DNA of 64,000 bases, taken from NCBI RefSeq assembly GCF_012650175.1, contig NZ_JAAILI010000022.1:1-64000 (forward strand), read 5' to 3'. This DNA comes from Sphingomonas sp. S2M10 (GTDB taxonomy: Bacteria; Pseudomonadota; Alphaproteobacteria; Sphingomonadales; Sphingomonadaceae). Positions 33,433 through 42,859 of this stretch are shown piece by piece. Made by a program: the position numbers and the translations under genes. The stretch's first letter is position 1. Each line of letters begins with the position of its first letter. Under the pieces are notes generated by a model. It did no database searches, was not told where the DNA came from, and saw nothing but the letters and a program-made list of their open reading frames with translations.

Positions 33433-34668
33433 ATGCAATCGCCGCCCAAGATCGAGACCACCAACACAAAACGGTTCCAGGCTAAGCGCGACGCCATTCT
33501 CGCCGCCGCCGCCGCCGCGATCAACGAACAGAGCGCGAAGGGCATGACCTTCGCCGACGTCGCGCGGCGCGTCGGGCTCAACACCACCTCGGTCACCTAT
33601 TATTTCAAGCGCAAGGAAGACCTGGCGGCCGCTGCCTTCGAGCAGACGCTCGCCTGGCTGCACGACATTCTCGACCAGGCACTCGCCGAACCCACCCCGG
33701 AGGCGCGCGTCGCCCGCTTTCTCGCCATCAACATGGAGCGGCTGGCGCGGATCGGCCGCGGCGAGGAACAGGCCGTGGCGATGCTGTCCGACCTGCGCGC
33801 GATGGAGGAGCCGCTCAAGGGCAAGCTGCTCACCGGCTGGCGCAACGTGTTCCGCAAGACGCGCAGTCTGTGGGGCGGCGACGGCAGCCGCGCCGAGACC
33901 GATTTGCACGGCGCCCGCGCGCATGTGCTGCTCGAGAACAGCTTCTGGCTCAACGCTTGGATCACCCGCTACGAGATCGACGAATATCCCCGCGTCGAGG
34001 CGCGGCTGATGGACGTCTTCCGCCATGGCATCGCCGCGCCGGGACAGACCTGGGCGCCCGAACTGTTCGAGCTGGTCCATGACGAGCCCGAGCCGGGCCG
34101 CGAGGCGTTCCTGCTGGCTGCCACCCGGCTGATCAACGAGCTCGGCTATCGCGGCGCCTCGGTGCAGCGCATCGCCTCCGAGCTCAACGTCACCAAGGGC
34201 AGCTTCTACCATCATCTCGATGCCAAGGATGACTTGGTCATCGCCTGCTACAAGCGCAGCTTCGACATCCTCGCCGATGCGCAGCGGCTGGCCGCGGGCC
34301 ATGCCGGCAGCCAGTGGCAGCGGATCGAGAGCACGCTGGCGACGCTGCTCGACTATCAGTTCTCCGAGCGCGGCCCGCTGCTGCGCACCACCGCGCTGTC
34401 CGGCCTGCCCCCACACGTCCGCAACACCATGCTCGACCGCTCGAACCGGATCGCGCGGCGCTTCGCCGGCATGCTTTCCGACGGTATCGCCGAGGGGACG
34501 ATCCGGCCGATCGACCCGCTGGTCGCCAGCCAGGCGCTGATGGCGCTGCAGAATGCCGCGTTCGACATGCGGAAATGGGCGGGTACCATGCCGCGCGAGC
34601 GGGCGGTGGCCTTCTATGCCTCCACCCTCGCCTATGGCCTGTTCGACGATCGCGTGCTGACCGCCTGA
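33433..34668 (+). CDS. Double-domain TetR-family regulator
   Basis: A 411-residue protein made of two TetR units in tandem. The first DNA-binding domain is at residues 16-66 (MTFADVARRVGLNTTSVTYY followed by FKRKEDL) and the second at 222-268 (ASVQRIASELNVTKGSFYHH followed by LDAKDDL). Each is followed by its own helical ligand-binding-type domain. Typical TetR proteins are about 200 residues and dimerise; this one could act as an intramolecular pseudo-dimer. It probably controls the divergent acyl-CoA dehydrogenase operon. Confidence 0.9.
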   Translation: MQSPPKIETTNTKRFQAKRDAILAAAAAAINEQSAKGMTFADVARRVGLNTTSVTYYFKRKEDLAAAAFEQTLAWLHDILDQALAEPTPEARVARFLAINMERLARIGRGEEQAVAMLSDLRAMEEPLKGKLLTGWRNVFRKTRSLWGGDGSRAETDLHGARAHVLLENSFWLNAWITRYEIDEYPRVEARLMDVFRHGIAAPGQTWAPELFELVHDEPEPGREAFLLAATRLINELGYRGASVQRIASELNVTKGSFYHHLDAKDDLVIACYKRSFDILADAQRLAAGHAGSQWQRIESTLATLLDYQFSERGPLLRTTALSGLPPHVRNTMLDRSNRIARRFAGMLSDGIAEGTIRPIDPLVASQALMALQNAAFDMRKWAGTMPRERAVAFYASTLAYGLFDDRVLTA

Positions 34669-34677
34669 GGCGCGCCG

Positions 34678-35205
34678 TCAGAGGTGCTTCTTGTCCAGCT
34701 TGCGGGCCAGCGTGCGGCGGTGCAGCCCCAGCCGCCGCGCCGCTTCGGAGAGGTTGTAGTTGGTATCCGCCAGCGTCTGGTGGATATGCTCCCATTCCAG
34801 CGTCTTGATCGAGGTCGGCCGCGCCTTGAGCTCGGTATCGACATCGCCGTCGACGCGATCGAACGCGGCTTCGATATCGTCGGTATTGGCCGGCTTCATC
34901 AGATAGTTGGTCGCGCCCAGCTTCACCGCCTCGACCGCGGTGCTGATGCTGGCGAAGCCGGTGAGCACGACGATCCGCATCGTCGGGTCGATCTCGTGCA
35001 GCTGCTTGACGCAGACCAGCCCCGAACTGCCGCCGAGCCGCAGATCGACGACGGCGCGATCGGGCGCGAACGTCCGGGCGACGCCCTCGAGATCCTCGGG
35101 CCCGTTGCGGACTTCCACCAGATAGCCGCGCCGCTCGAACGAGCGCCCCAGGGTGCGGGCGAACACCGCATCATCCTCGACGATCAACAGCTTGTGCGCG
35201 GTCAT
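34678..35205 (-). CDS. regA: Redox response regulator, RegA/PrrA/ActR family
   Basis: A 175-residue response regulator. The receiver domain has the acidic pocket (VEDDAVF), the phospho-acceptor Asp in VVDLRLGG (about residue 53), Thr in VLTGFAS and Lys in LMKPAN. The C-terminal Fis-type helix-turn-helix (NYNLSEAARRLGLHRRTLAR) is nearly invariant in RegA homologues. The gene is coupled to regB by ATGA. The RegBA system controls respiration and redox-dependent genes, and here it ends the cyo operon it may regulate. Confidence 0.93.
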   Translation of the reverse strand: MTAHKLLIVEDDAVFARTLGRSFERRGYLVEVRNGPEDLEGVARTFAPDRAVVDLRLGGSSGLVCVKQLHEIDPTMRIVVLTGFASISTAVEAVKLGATNYLMKPANTDDIEAAFDRVDGDVDTELKARPTSIKTLEWEHIHQTLADTNYNLSEAARRLGLHRRTLARKLDKKHL

Positions 35206-36473
35206 TCGCTTTCTTCCTCCAGGGCGAGCGCCGCCTCCGGCACTCGCAGCAACACCTCGGCGCCACCGGTCTCGCAGTTGCGGGCAGTGAGCGTGCCGCC
35301 CAAGGTCCGTAGCACATTGTGGGTAAGGAACAGCCCGAGACCGGCGCCCTGCCGCCCCTTGCTGCTGTTATAGGGGTCCCCGATCCGCGGCAGGATCTCG
35401 GCCGGGAAGCCGCGCCCGTCGTCGCGGACGGACAGGACCAGCGCCTCCTCCTGCTGGGAGACCGAAACCCGTATGCGAGTCGCCCCCGCCTCCACCGCAT
35501 TGTCGAGCAGGTTGACGATCGACTGGCCGAGCGCACGGTCGGCGACGATCGGCAGATCGCTGCCCAGGCGATAGTCGAGGATCACGCTGTCGTTGCGCGG
35601 CCAGCTCTCCACCAGCCCGGTGACGAAGCGGCGCAGCGTGGTGCGCTCGGGCGCCTCGCCGCTGATCTCGCCGGCCGCGAACAGGATGCCGGCGACGATC
35701 GCCTTGCAGCGCGCCACCTCCGCCTGCATGTCCGCGACCTCGGCGCTGAGCTGAGGGTCCCGCGCGATCTTCCGGTCCGCCCGCCAATCGCCCAGCGCGA
35801 CCGAGATCGAGGCGAGCGGCGTGCCCAGCTCGTGCGCGGCCCCGCTGGCGAGCAGGCCCATGCGGACGATATGCTCCTCTTCCGCCGCGCGCTGGCGCAG
35901 CTCGGCGAGGCGCGCGTCGCGATCGCGCAAGTTGCGGGCAATGCGGGTGACGAACTGGACGATCAGCGTCGCCGTCAGCGTGTAGTTGAACCACAAGGCG
36001 AAGAGGAACGGCCCCGACAGCGAGGTCGCGAGCATCGGCGGCAATGGCAGCGGACGATGCACCACCGCGAGAAAGGCGAAGGCGGCGCTGGTGAGGAGGA
36101 CCAACGCCCAGCTGGAGGCGGTCTCGAGCAGCACCGCGCCCAGCACCACCTGCAGCAGATAGAGCGAAACGAACGGGTTGGTCGCGCCGCCGCTGAGATA
36201 GAGCAGCATGGTGAGGCAGCTCACATCCACCAGCAGCCCGGCCATCACCTGCGCATTGGTGGCGGGGCGCAGCGCACGAGCCGGATACATCGCCAGGTTG
36301 AGCGAGACCAGCACCCCCACCGTGGCGAGCATCGGCACCAGCGGCAGCCGCACGCCGAACAGGAGGTGGACGCCGAGGATCGTGGTCAGCTGACCCAGCA
36401 CCGCCAGCCAGCGCAGCTGCACCAGCAGCAGCAGGTTGCGGCGGGCGGCTTCCTCCGGCGTCGCCGTGGTCAT
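35202..36473 (-). CDS. regB: Redox sensor histidine kinase, RegB/PrrB/ActS family
   Basis: A 423-residue kinase. Six membrane segments fill residues 12-180. The quinone-binding loop GGATNPF (about 95-101) is conserved. The H-box is GLLASGAAHELGTPLASI. A Cys in EVARCKAIVAG lies 42 residues after the His, where RegB has its redox-active Cys265. The ATP domain carries NLLDNAVEAGA and GRQGAGLGLFL. The start at 36473 overlaps the surf1 stop as ATGA. Confidence 0.93.
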   Translation of the reverse strand: MTTATPEEAARRNLLLLVQLRWLAVLGQLTTILGVHLLFGVRLPLVPMLATVGVLVSLNLAMYPARALRPATNAQVMAGLLVDVSCLTMLLYLSGGATNPFVSLYLLQVVLGAVLLETASSWALVLLTSAAFAFLAVVHRPLPLPPMLATSLSGPFLFALWFNYTLTATLIVQFVTRIARNLRDRDARLAELRQRAAEEEHIVRMGLLASGAAHELGTPLASISVALGDWRADRKIARDPQLSAEVADMQAEVARCKAIVAGILFAAGEISGEAPERTTLRRFVTGLVESWPRNDSVILDYRLGSDLPIVADRALGQSIVNLLDNAVEAGATRIRVSVSQQEEALVLSVRDDGRGFPAEILPRIGDPYNSSKGRQGAGLGLFLTHNVLRTLGGTLTARNCETGGAEVLLRVPEAALALEEESE

Positions 36474-37162
36474 GCGTCTCCGCGCCCGCGCCACGCCCGC
36501 CAGGCGAACCAGGCGGTCAGCAGGGCCAGGCCGAACCAGGTCAGCGCATAGACGAGATGGTTGTTGGTGAAGCGAACCACGGTCATCCCGCCGCGCGGCC
36601 AGCCGTCGCCGCTGCGATCGGCATCGATGAAATAGGGCGCGAGCTGCGGCAGCCCCTGCCCCATCGCCTGGACGTCACGCGAATACCAGCGGTTGGCGGC
36701 GGGATCGTTGGCGCGGAGGAAGCCGCCCTTGGGTTCGCTCAGGCGCAGCAGGCCGGAGATGCTGATCGGTTTGGTCCCGACCCTATTGCAGTCGGGCAGC
36801 GCCCGGCCTTCCGGCAGGAAGCCGCGATTGACGAAGACGGTGAAGCCGCGTGCGGTAACCAGCGGGGTCATCACCCATTTGCCGGGCCCGAGTTCGGTAA
36901 CGGCCTGGGCCAGCCGGGTGCGGCAGGAAAGGAAGGTGCCGGTCACGCGGACGCGGCGATAGCTCGCGTCGCTCTTCACGCCGGACCATTCTGCGGGCCC
37001 GGGGGCGGGAACCGGCGCCGTGGCCAGTCCCCGCTCTACCCGGTCGATCAAGGCCAGCTTCCAGGCGCGCCGCTCGACCTGCCAGATGCCGAGGCCGAGG
37101 AGGATGGCGATCAGCGGCAGAAGCGCGATCGCCATCCCGTTGCGGGAAGCCGGCCGGCTCAC
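36470..37162 (-). CDS. surf1: SURF1-family oxidase assembly protein
   Basis: A 230-residue protein with membrane helices at both ends (IALLPLIAILLGLGIWQ and VYALTWFGLALLTAWFAW). The periplasmic domain contains GTF and VFVNRGFLPEG. SURF1 proteins aid heme insertion into subunit I of heme-copper oxidases; in alphaproteobacteria a copy often follows cyoABCD. The GTG start at 37162 overlaps the cyoD stop as GTGA. Confidence 0.92.
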   Translation of the reverse strand: MSRPASRNGMAIALLPLIAILLGLGIWQVERRAWKLALIDRVERGLATAPVPAPGPAEWSGVKSDASYRRVRVTGTFLSCRTRLAQAVTELGPGKWVMTPLVTARGFTVFVNRGFLPEGRALPDCNRVGTKPISISGLLRLSEPKGGFLRANDPAANRWYSRDVQAMGQGLPQLAPYFIDADRSGDGWPRGGMTVVRFTNNHLVYALTWFGLALLTAWFAWRAWRGRGDA

Positions 37163-37551
37163 ATGCCGGCGCCGGAAGCCATCCCGGGCATCATGTTGAG
37201 GTTCATGTTGTACATCACCCACAGCGAGCCCGCGAGCACGATGACGATGATGATCGCGGTGAACACCAGTGCCATCAGGGTCCAGCCCTGCTCCGACTTG
37301 CTGTTCATGTGGAGGAAATAGACCATGTGGACGACGATCTGCACCATCGCCAGCCCTGCGCACATCGCCACCGCCACGCGGGTGTCGGCGATCCAGCCGC
37401 CCATCACGATCGCGAACGGGATCGCGGTGAGGACGACCGAAAGCAGGAAGCCGGTGATGTAGCCGCTACGGGTGGAGTGCGGCGCATCATGGCCATGATC
37501 GTGGCCGTGACCATGGTCATGGCCGGCGTGGCTCTGGGGGTGCGCGCTCAT
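37159..37551 (-). CDS. cyoD: Cytochrome bo3 quinol oxidase subunit IV
   Basis: A 130-residue subunit with three membrane helices, of which the last contains VYFLHMN. The N-terminus is strikingly His-rich (12 His in the first 26 residues, in HDHG-type repeats). E. coli CyoD lacks this tail, which could bind copper or another metal. The stop and start overlaps with cyoC (ATGA) and surf1 (GTGA) show a single transcript. Confidence 0.92.
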   Translation of the reverse strand: MSAHPQSHAGHDHGHGHDHGHDAPHSTRSGYITGFLLSVVLTAIPFAIVMGGWIADTRVAVAMCAGLAMVQIVVHMVYFLHMNSKSEQGWTLMALVFTAIIIVIVLAGSLWVMYNMNLNMMPGMASGAGM

Positions 37552-38174
37552 CGCATGGCTCCAAACAGATAGACGAAGGTGAACACGCCGATCCAGATCA
37601 CGTCGAGGAAGTGCCAGAACAGCGACAGGCACTGCAGACGACGGACATTGGCCGGGATCAGGCCCTTGCGGCCGATCTGCACCATCAGGGTGAACAGCCA
37701 GATCAGGCCGAAGGTGACGTGCAGGCCGTGAGTGCCCACCAGGGTGAAGAAGGACGAGAGGAACGCCGAGCGCCAGGGACCGGCGCCCTCATGGATCAGC
37801 TCCGAGAACTCGTAGAGCTCGATGCCGAGAAAGGCGGCGCCGAACAGCGCGGTGAGCAGCAGCCAGGCCTGCACCGCGCCCTTGCGCTGTTCCTGCATCG
37901 CGATCATCGCGAAGCCATAGGTGATCGACGAGAACAGCAGCATCGCCGTGTTCACCGCCACCAGCGGCAGCTTGAACAGTTCGTGGGAAGTCGGCCCTCC
38001 CGCGAAGCTGGTGCCATAGACGCCCCAAGCCGCGAAGAGCATCGCGAAGATGAGGCAGTCGCTCATCAGGTACATCCAGAAGCCGAGCAGCGTGCTGCCG
38101 CCCGGTTCGTGATGCTCCTCCTCGAGCTGGTAGAAGACGGGCGTGTCGCCCGTCGGTACGGTCGTCGCGCTCAT
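37548..38174 (-). CDS. cyoC: Cytochrome bo3 quinol oxidase subunit III
   Basis: A 208-residue subunit with five membrane helices, of the short type found in quinol oxidases. Motifs: [19 protein letters not shown] and [13 protein letters not shown], plus the final [12 protein letters not shown]. It starts 4 bp after the cyoB stop. Confidence 0.95.
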   Translation of the reverse strand: MSATTVPTGDTPVFYQLEEEHHEPGGSTLLGFWMYLMSDCLIFAMLFAAWGVYGTSFAGGPTSHELFKLPLVAVNTAMLLFSSITYGFAMIAMQEQRKGAVQAWLLLTALFGAAFLGIELYEFSELIHEGAGPWRSAFLSSFFTLVGTHGLHVTFGLIWLFTLMVQIGRKGLIPANVRRLQCLSLFWHFLDVIWIGVFTFVYLFGAMR

Positions 38175-38178
38175 CGCG

Positions 38179-40179
38179 TCAGGCTCCCAGGCGCGCGAGC
38201 ACCGTGGTGCGCGCATTCTCGGTTTCGGTCACTTCTTCCGCGGAGATGTAGAAGTCGCGATCATAGTTGAAGGTATGGGCGATCGCCGTGACGATCAGGC
38301 CCAGGAACGATGCCGCGGCAAGCCACCAGATGTACCAGATCATCGCGAAGCCGAACACCAGCGAGAAGCCCGCCAGGACGATGCCCGCCCAGGTGTTCTT
38401 CGGCATGTGGATCGGCAGATACCCGCTGACCGGACGCACCGCGCCGCGCGACTTCATGTCGTACCAGGCATCCAGGTCGTGGATGACGAGCGTGAACGCG
38501 AAGTTATAGGCCGGCGGCGGCGACGAGGTCGCCCATTCCAAGGTACGGCCATGCCAAGGATCGCCGCTGTCGTCGCGGAGCGCCTCGCGGTTGCGGATGC
38601 TGACGAAGATCTGGAGCAGGAAGGCGGCGATGCCGACCGCGACGATCGCGGCACCGATCGCGGCGACGACGAACCAGATCTGCAGGCTCGGATCCTCGAA
38701 GTGGCGCAGGCGACGGGTCACGCCCATCAGGCCGAGGACGTAGAGCGGCGTGAACGCCACCCAGAAGCCGACCACCCAGCACCAGAAGGAGACCAGGCCC
38801 CACTTCTTGTCGAGCTTGAAGCCGAACGCCTTGGGCCACCAGTAGTTGATGCCCGCGAACATGCCGAACAGCACGCCGCCGATGATCACGTTGTGGAAGT
38901 GCGCGACCAGGAACAGCGAATTGTGCAGCACGAAGTCGGCCGGGGGCACCGCGAGCATCACGCCGGTCATGCCGCCGATCACGAAGGTCAGCATGAACGC
39001 GACGGTCCACATCATCGGCAGTTCGTAGCGGATGCGGCCCTTGTACATGGTGAACAGCCAGTTGAAGATCTTCGCACCCGTCGGGATCGAGATGATCATC
39101 GTGGTGATGCCGAAGAAGCTGTTCACGCTCGCGCCCGAGCCCATCGTGAAGAAGTGATGGAGCCAGACGAGGTACGACAGGATGGTGATGACCAGCACGG
39201 CGTAGACCATCGAGGTATAGCCGAACAGGCGCTTGCCCGAGAAGGTCGAGGTGACTTCGGAGAAGATGCCGAACGCCGGCAGGATCAGGATGTAGACCTC
39301 CGGGTGACCCCAGATCCAGATCATGTTGACGTACATCATCGGGTTGCCGCCGCCGGTGTTCGTGAAGAACTGCGTACCGACATAGCGGTCGAGGCTGAGC
39401 ATCGCGAGTACCGCGGTCAGCACGGGGAAGGCGGCGACGATCAGGATGTTGGTGGCAAGCGCGGTCCAGGTGAAGACCGGCATCTTCATCAGGCCCATGC
39501 CCGGCGCGCGCATCTTGACGATGGTGGCGACGAGGTTGACGCCAGACAGCAAGGTACCCACGCCCGCGATCTGCAGGGCCCAGATATAATAGTCGACGCC
39601 CACGTCCGGCGAATAGTCGAGGCCCGACAGCGGCGCCATCGCCAGCCAGCCGGTCCGCGCGAACTCGCCGATGAACAGGCTCGCCATCACCAGCGCCGCG
39701 CCAGCCGCCGTCATCCAGAAGCTGAAATTGTTCAGGAACGGGAAGCTGACGTCGCGCGCGCCGATCTGCAGCGGCACCACGAAGTTCATGAGACCCGTGA
39801 CGAACGGCATCGCCACGAAGAAGATCATGATCACGCCGTGCGCGGTGAACACCTGGTCATAGTGATGGGCGTTGAGATAGCCCTCGTTGGCGCCGAACGC
39901 CATCGCCTGCTGGCCGCGCATCATGATCGCGTCGGCGAAGCCGCGCAGCAGCATCACCAGGCCCAGCACCATGTACATGATGCCGATGCGCTTGTGATCG
40001 ACGGTGGTGAACCACTCTTTCCAGAGATAGCCCCACAGGCGGAAATAGGTCAGCGCGCCAAGCAGCGCGATGCCGCCGAGCGCGACCCCGAAGAAGGTCG
40101 CTACGACGATCGGTTCGTGCAACGGCAGACTCTCGAGGGAGAGCCGACCGAAGATCATCTTGATCAAAGTGTCAGACAT
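38179..40179 (-). CDS. cyoB: Cytochrome bo3 quinol oxidase subunit I
   Basis: A 666-residue catalytic subunit with about 15 membrane helices. It oxidises ubiquinol, reduces O2 and pumps protons. Low-spin heme His is in [11 protein letters not shown]; the CuB His and cross-linked Tyr are in [12 protein letters not shown]; two more CuB His are in WLHHFFTMG; heme ligands are in [13 protein letters not shown] 40179 is chosen, but TTG 40191, overlapping the cyoA stop as TTGA, is an alternative. No cyoE (heme O synthase) accompanies the operon. Confidence 0.97.
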   Translation of the reverse strand: MSDTLIKMIFGRLSLESLPLHEPIVVATFFGVALGGIALLGALTYFRLWGYLWKEWFTTVDHKRIGIMYMVLGLVMLLRGFADAIMMRGQQAMAFGANEGYLNAHHYDQVFTAHGVIMIFFVAMPFVTGLMNFVVPLQIGARDVSFPFLNNFSFWMTAAGAALVMASLFIGEFARTGWLAMAPLSGLDYSPDVGVDYYIWALQIAGVGTLLSGVNLVATIVKMRAPGMGLMKMPVFTWTALATNILIVAAFPVLTAVLAMLSLDRYVGTQFFTNTGGGNPMMYVNMIWIWGHPEVYILILPAFGIFSEVTSTFSGKRLFGYTSMVYAVLVITILSYLVWLHHFFTMGSGASVNSFFGITTMIISIPTGAKIFNWLFTMYKGRIRYELPMMWTVAFMLTFVIGGMTGVMLAVPPADFVLHNSLFLVAHFHNVIIGGVLFGMFAGINYWWPKAFGFKLDKKWGLVSFWCWVVGFWVAFTPLYVLGLMGVTRRLRHFEDPSLQIWFVVAAIGAAIVAVGIAAFLLQIFVSIRNREALRDDSGDPWHGRTLEWATSSPPPAYNFAFTLVIHDLDAWYDMKSRGAVRPVSGYLPIHMPKNTWAGIVLAGFSLVFGFAMIWYIWWLAAASFLGLIVTAIAHTFNYDRDFYISAEEVTETENARTTVLARLGA

Positions 40180-40187
40180 GGGAGTGC

Positions 40188-41333
40188 TCAAGCCTCGCCC
40201 GCCGCCGCGCGACCGGGATAGGTCGTCGCGTCCATGCGGGTCATGTTACGGTTCGAATCCGCGCCGGGTTCGCTGTGGCCGGCGGGCGCGCCGTGCGGAT
40301 GGGTCAGGTGCGGACTGGTCTTCATTTCGTCCGGCGCCTTCATCAGCGCGCCGTCGGCGCCTTCGCCCGGACGGTTGTTTACCGCAGGGGCCACTTCCTG
40401 GGCACCCGCACCATGGTGCATCATGTGGCCGCCACAGGCGGTGCCCGGCTTCACGCACATCTGGACGATGCGGTCGAACAGGCCGGTCTCGATCGCGCCG
40501 AAGCGCATCGTCGGCACCTTCTCGCTCGGCTTTTCCAGCGTGAGATACTGGACGGCGTCCAGCGATCCGCCGCCGGCCTTGGTCTTCGCGACCCACTGGT
40601 CGAAGCCCGCGGCGTCGACCGACAGGGTGGGGAAGCGCATGTCGGAGAAGCCGGCGCCGCTATAGTTGGCGCTCACGCCCTCGAACGTGCCGACGCGGTT
40701 CATCACCGCGTGGAGCTTCGTTTCCATGCCCGGCATGGTGTAGATCATGCCCGCCAGCGCCGGCACGTAGAAGGTGTTCATCACGCTCGACGAGGTCAGG
40801 CGGAAGCGCACCTGGCGATCGGCCGGAAGCACCAGCTCGTTGACGGTGGCGACGCCCTGCTCGGGATAGATGAACAGCCACTTCCAGTCGAGCGAGACGA
40901 CCTGGATTTCCAGCGGCTGCTGGCCGGCGGGGATCGGCTTGCCCGGCGCGATGCGATCCAGCGGACGATACGGATCCAGCTGGTGCGTCGTCAGCCAGGT
41001 CAGCGCGCCGAGCGCGATCACGATCAGCAGCGGGGCCGACCAGATCACCAGCTCGATCCGGGTCGAGTGGTCCCAATCGGGGGCATATTCCGACTCGGTG
41101 TTGCTCGCGCGATATTTGATCGCGAAAAGCACCGTCAGGATCATCACCGGCACGATGATGAGCAGCATCAGGAAGACGGACCAGAGGATCAGATCGGCTT
41201 GCTGCCGTGCAACATCGCCGGACGGATTCATCACTACCAGATCGCACCCGCCGAGGATCAGCGGGGCAACCAGGGTAGCGATCAAGGCCGTCGGCCGGAG
41301 GGCGCGACGGAACGGGGTCATGGATCGAAACAT
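40188..41333 (-). CDS. cyoA: Cytochrome bo3 quinol oxidase subunit II
   Basis: A 381-residue lipoprotein subunit. The lipobox is LILGGC (Cys about residue 30), followed by two membrane helices and a cupredoxin domain with [15 protein letters not shown]. The CuA cysteines of cytochrome c oxidases are absent, as expected for a quinol oxidase. The C-terminal 90 residues are His- and Met-rich ([20 protein letters not shown]) beyond the normal length of about 315, echoing the His-rich CyoD tail. First gene of the operon. Confidence 0.95.
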   Translation of the reverse strand: MFRSMTPFRRALRPTALIATLVAPLILGGCDLVVMNPSGDVARQQADLILWSVFLMLLIIVPVMILTVLFAIKYRASNTESEYAPDWDHSTRIELVIWSAPLLIVIALGALTWLTTHQLDPYRPLDRIAPGKPIPAGQQPLEIQVVSLDWKWLFIYPEQGVATVNELVLPADRQVRFRLTSSSVMNTFYVPALAGMIYTMPGMETKLHAVMNRVGTFEGVSANYSGAGFSDMRFPTLSVDAAGFDQWVAKTKAGGGSLDAVQYLTLEKPSEKVPTMRFGAIETGLFDRIVQMCVKPGTACGGHMMHHGAGAQEVAPAVNNRPGEGADGALMKAPDEMKTSPHLTHPHGAPAGHSEPGADSNRNMTRMDATTYPGRAAAGEA

Positions 41334-41373
41334 AGCGGCCGCGAGTTAGGAGGGGTTGTGCGGGCGCGAAATA

Positions 41374-41386
41374 GGACAATTTGTCC
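41374..41386. promoter_or_regulatory. Palindrome between cyoA and the MHS transporter
   Basis: The 117-bp divergent gap holds the perfect odd-centred palindrome GGACAATTTGTCC, 41 bp before cyoA and 65 bp before the transporter. It is a candidate operator for a dimeric regulator. It does not match the RegA consensus or an FNR box that I know. Confidence 0.4.
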
Positions 41387-41450
41387 CATGGCTGCAACCC
41401 GAGACTTTCCCTAGGTGCTTTCTCCAAAGCTTTGCGGTAGATATAACCCC

Positions 41451-42782
41451 ATGGCCAATGCTCAGATTGGTTCGACGCAGATCGAACATGACGCCCGCCT
41501 GATCAACACCTCGCACGGTGACGATCACCTCCGCCCCGGCGATATCGCCATCGGCGTGATCATCGGCCGGACGTCCGAGTTTTTCGACTTTTTCGTCTAC
41601 GCGATCGCCTCCGTGCTGGTGTTCCCGGCGCTGGTGTTCCCGTATCTGGACCGGGTGACCGGCACGCTCTGGTCGTTCGCGCTGTTCCCCCTCGCCTTCA
41701 TCGCCCGTCCTATCGGCACGCAGATCTTCATGCGCATTGACCGCCGTCATGGACGCGGTGCGAAGCTCACGCTCGCGCTGTTCCTGCTCGGCACCGCGAC
41801 CGTGACGATGGCGTTCCTGCCCGGCTATGCGCAGGTGGGTGCATGGTCGGCGATCCTGCTGGCCACGCTGCGCGTGCTGCAGGGCATCGCCCTTGGCGGC
41901 GCATGGGACGGCCTCGCCTCGTTGCTGGCGCTGAACGCCCCGCCCGAGCGCCGCGGCTGGTATGCGATGGTGCCGCAGCTCGGCGCCCCCCTCGGCCTGA
42001 TCGTGGCGAGCGGGCTGTTCGCCTATTTCCTCGGCGCGCTCGACTCCGCCGACTTCATGAGCTGGGGCTGGCGTTACCCGTTCTTCGTCGCCTTCGCGCT
42101 CAACGTGGTGGCGCTGTTCGCCCGGCTGCGCATGGTGGTCGCCCCCGAATATGTGAAGCTGTTCGAGAGCCGCGAGCTGACCCCGTCGCGCGTCGGCGCG
42201 ACGATCAAGGCGCAGTGGCGCAATATCGTCATCGGCGCCTTTGCCCCGCTGGCGAGCTTCGCGCTGTTCCACATGGTCACCGTGTTCCCGCTCTCGTGGA
42301 TCGCGCTCTACACGACCGAGGATCTGACCCGGTTCCTCTGGATCGAAGTCGGCGCTGCCGCTTGCGGCTTGGTCGCGATCGTGATCTCGGGTATTCTCGC
42401 CGACCGGATCGGCCGCCGTTCGCTGCTCGGCTACACCGCCGCCGCGATCGCCGCCTATTCGGGCTTCGCGCCGCAGCTGCTCGAAAAGGGCAATGCCGGC
42501 GAGACGGTGTTCATGGTGCTCGGCTTCATCCTGCTCGGCCTCGCCTTCGGCCAGTCCTCGGGTGCGGTCGCCAGCAACTTTCCGAAGCGCGCCCGCTATA
42601 CCGGCGCGGCGCTGACTTCGGACCTCGCCTGGCTGTTCGGCGCGGGCTTCGCGCCGCTCGCCGCGCTGCTGCTTGCCGCGAATTGGGGTGTGATCGCCTC
42701 CGGCCTGTACCTGCTTTCGGGCGCGGCGGGCACGCTGATCGCGCTCTACTTCAACAAGGAGCTGGGCCGCCGGCTCGACTGA
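41451..42782 (+). CDS. MFS transporter, metabolite:H+ symporter (MHS) type
   Basis: A 443-residue transporter with 12 membrane helices. The MHS pattern appears in EFFDFFVYAIAS (helix 1), FIARPIGTQIFMRIDRRHGR (the loop after helix 2, variant of the GxLaDrxGRk motif) and LRVLQGIALGGAWDG. Family members take up dicarboxylates, citrate, shikimate or betaines by proton symport; the substrate cannot be read from sequence. There is no obvious Shine-Dalgarno sequence before ATG 41451. It stands alone and ends at a strong terminator. Confidence 0.88.
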   Translation: MANAQIGSTQIEHDARLINTSHGDDHLRPGDIAIGVIIGRTSEFFDFFVYAIASVLVFPALVFPYLDRVTGTLWSFALFPLAFIARPIGTQIFMRIDRRHGRGAKLTLALFLLGTATVTMAFLPGYAQVGAWSAILLATLRVLQGIALGGAWDGLASLLALNAPPERRGWYAMVPQLGAPLGLIVASGLFAYFLGALDSADFMSWGWRYPFFVAFALNVVALFARLRMVVAPEYVKLFESRELTPSRVGATIKAQWRNIVIGAFAPLASFALFHMVTVFPLSWIALYTTEDLTRFLWIEVGAAACGLVAIVISGILADRIGRRSLLGYTAAAIAAYSGFAPQLLEKGNAGETVFMVLGFILLGLAFGQSSGAVASNFPKRARYTGAALTSDLAWLFGAGFAPLAALLLAANWGVIASGLYLLSGAAGTLIALYFNKELGRRLD

Positions 42783-42818
42783 CCCTCGTGCGGCTTGCCT
42801 AAGCCGCGCGGCACCTTC

Positions 42819-42857
42819 AAAGGCCTCCTGTCCGCATCCGCGTTCAGGAGGCCTTTT
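42819..42857 (+). terminator. Terminator that also contains the mazG ribosome-binding site
   Basis: A perfect 12-bp stem (AAAGGCCTCCTG / CAGGAGGCCTTT) with a 14-nt loop is followed by a T and lies 37 bp after the transporter. The right arm includes AGGAGG, which sits 8 nt before the mazG ATG at 42860, so the same hairpin would hide the mazG ribosome-binding site in any read-through transcript. Confidence 0.8.
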
Positions 42858-42859
42858 GC

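Noticed and set aside
38143-40221. Long rightward open frame opposite cyoB
   Set aside because: Same cause: the predicted product is an Arg/His/Asp-rich mirror of the cyoB helices. All heme and copper ligands are on the leftward strand.
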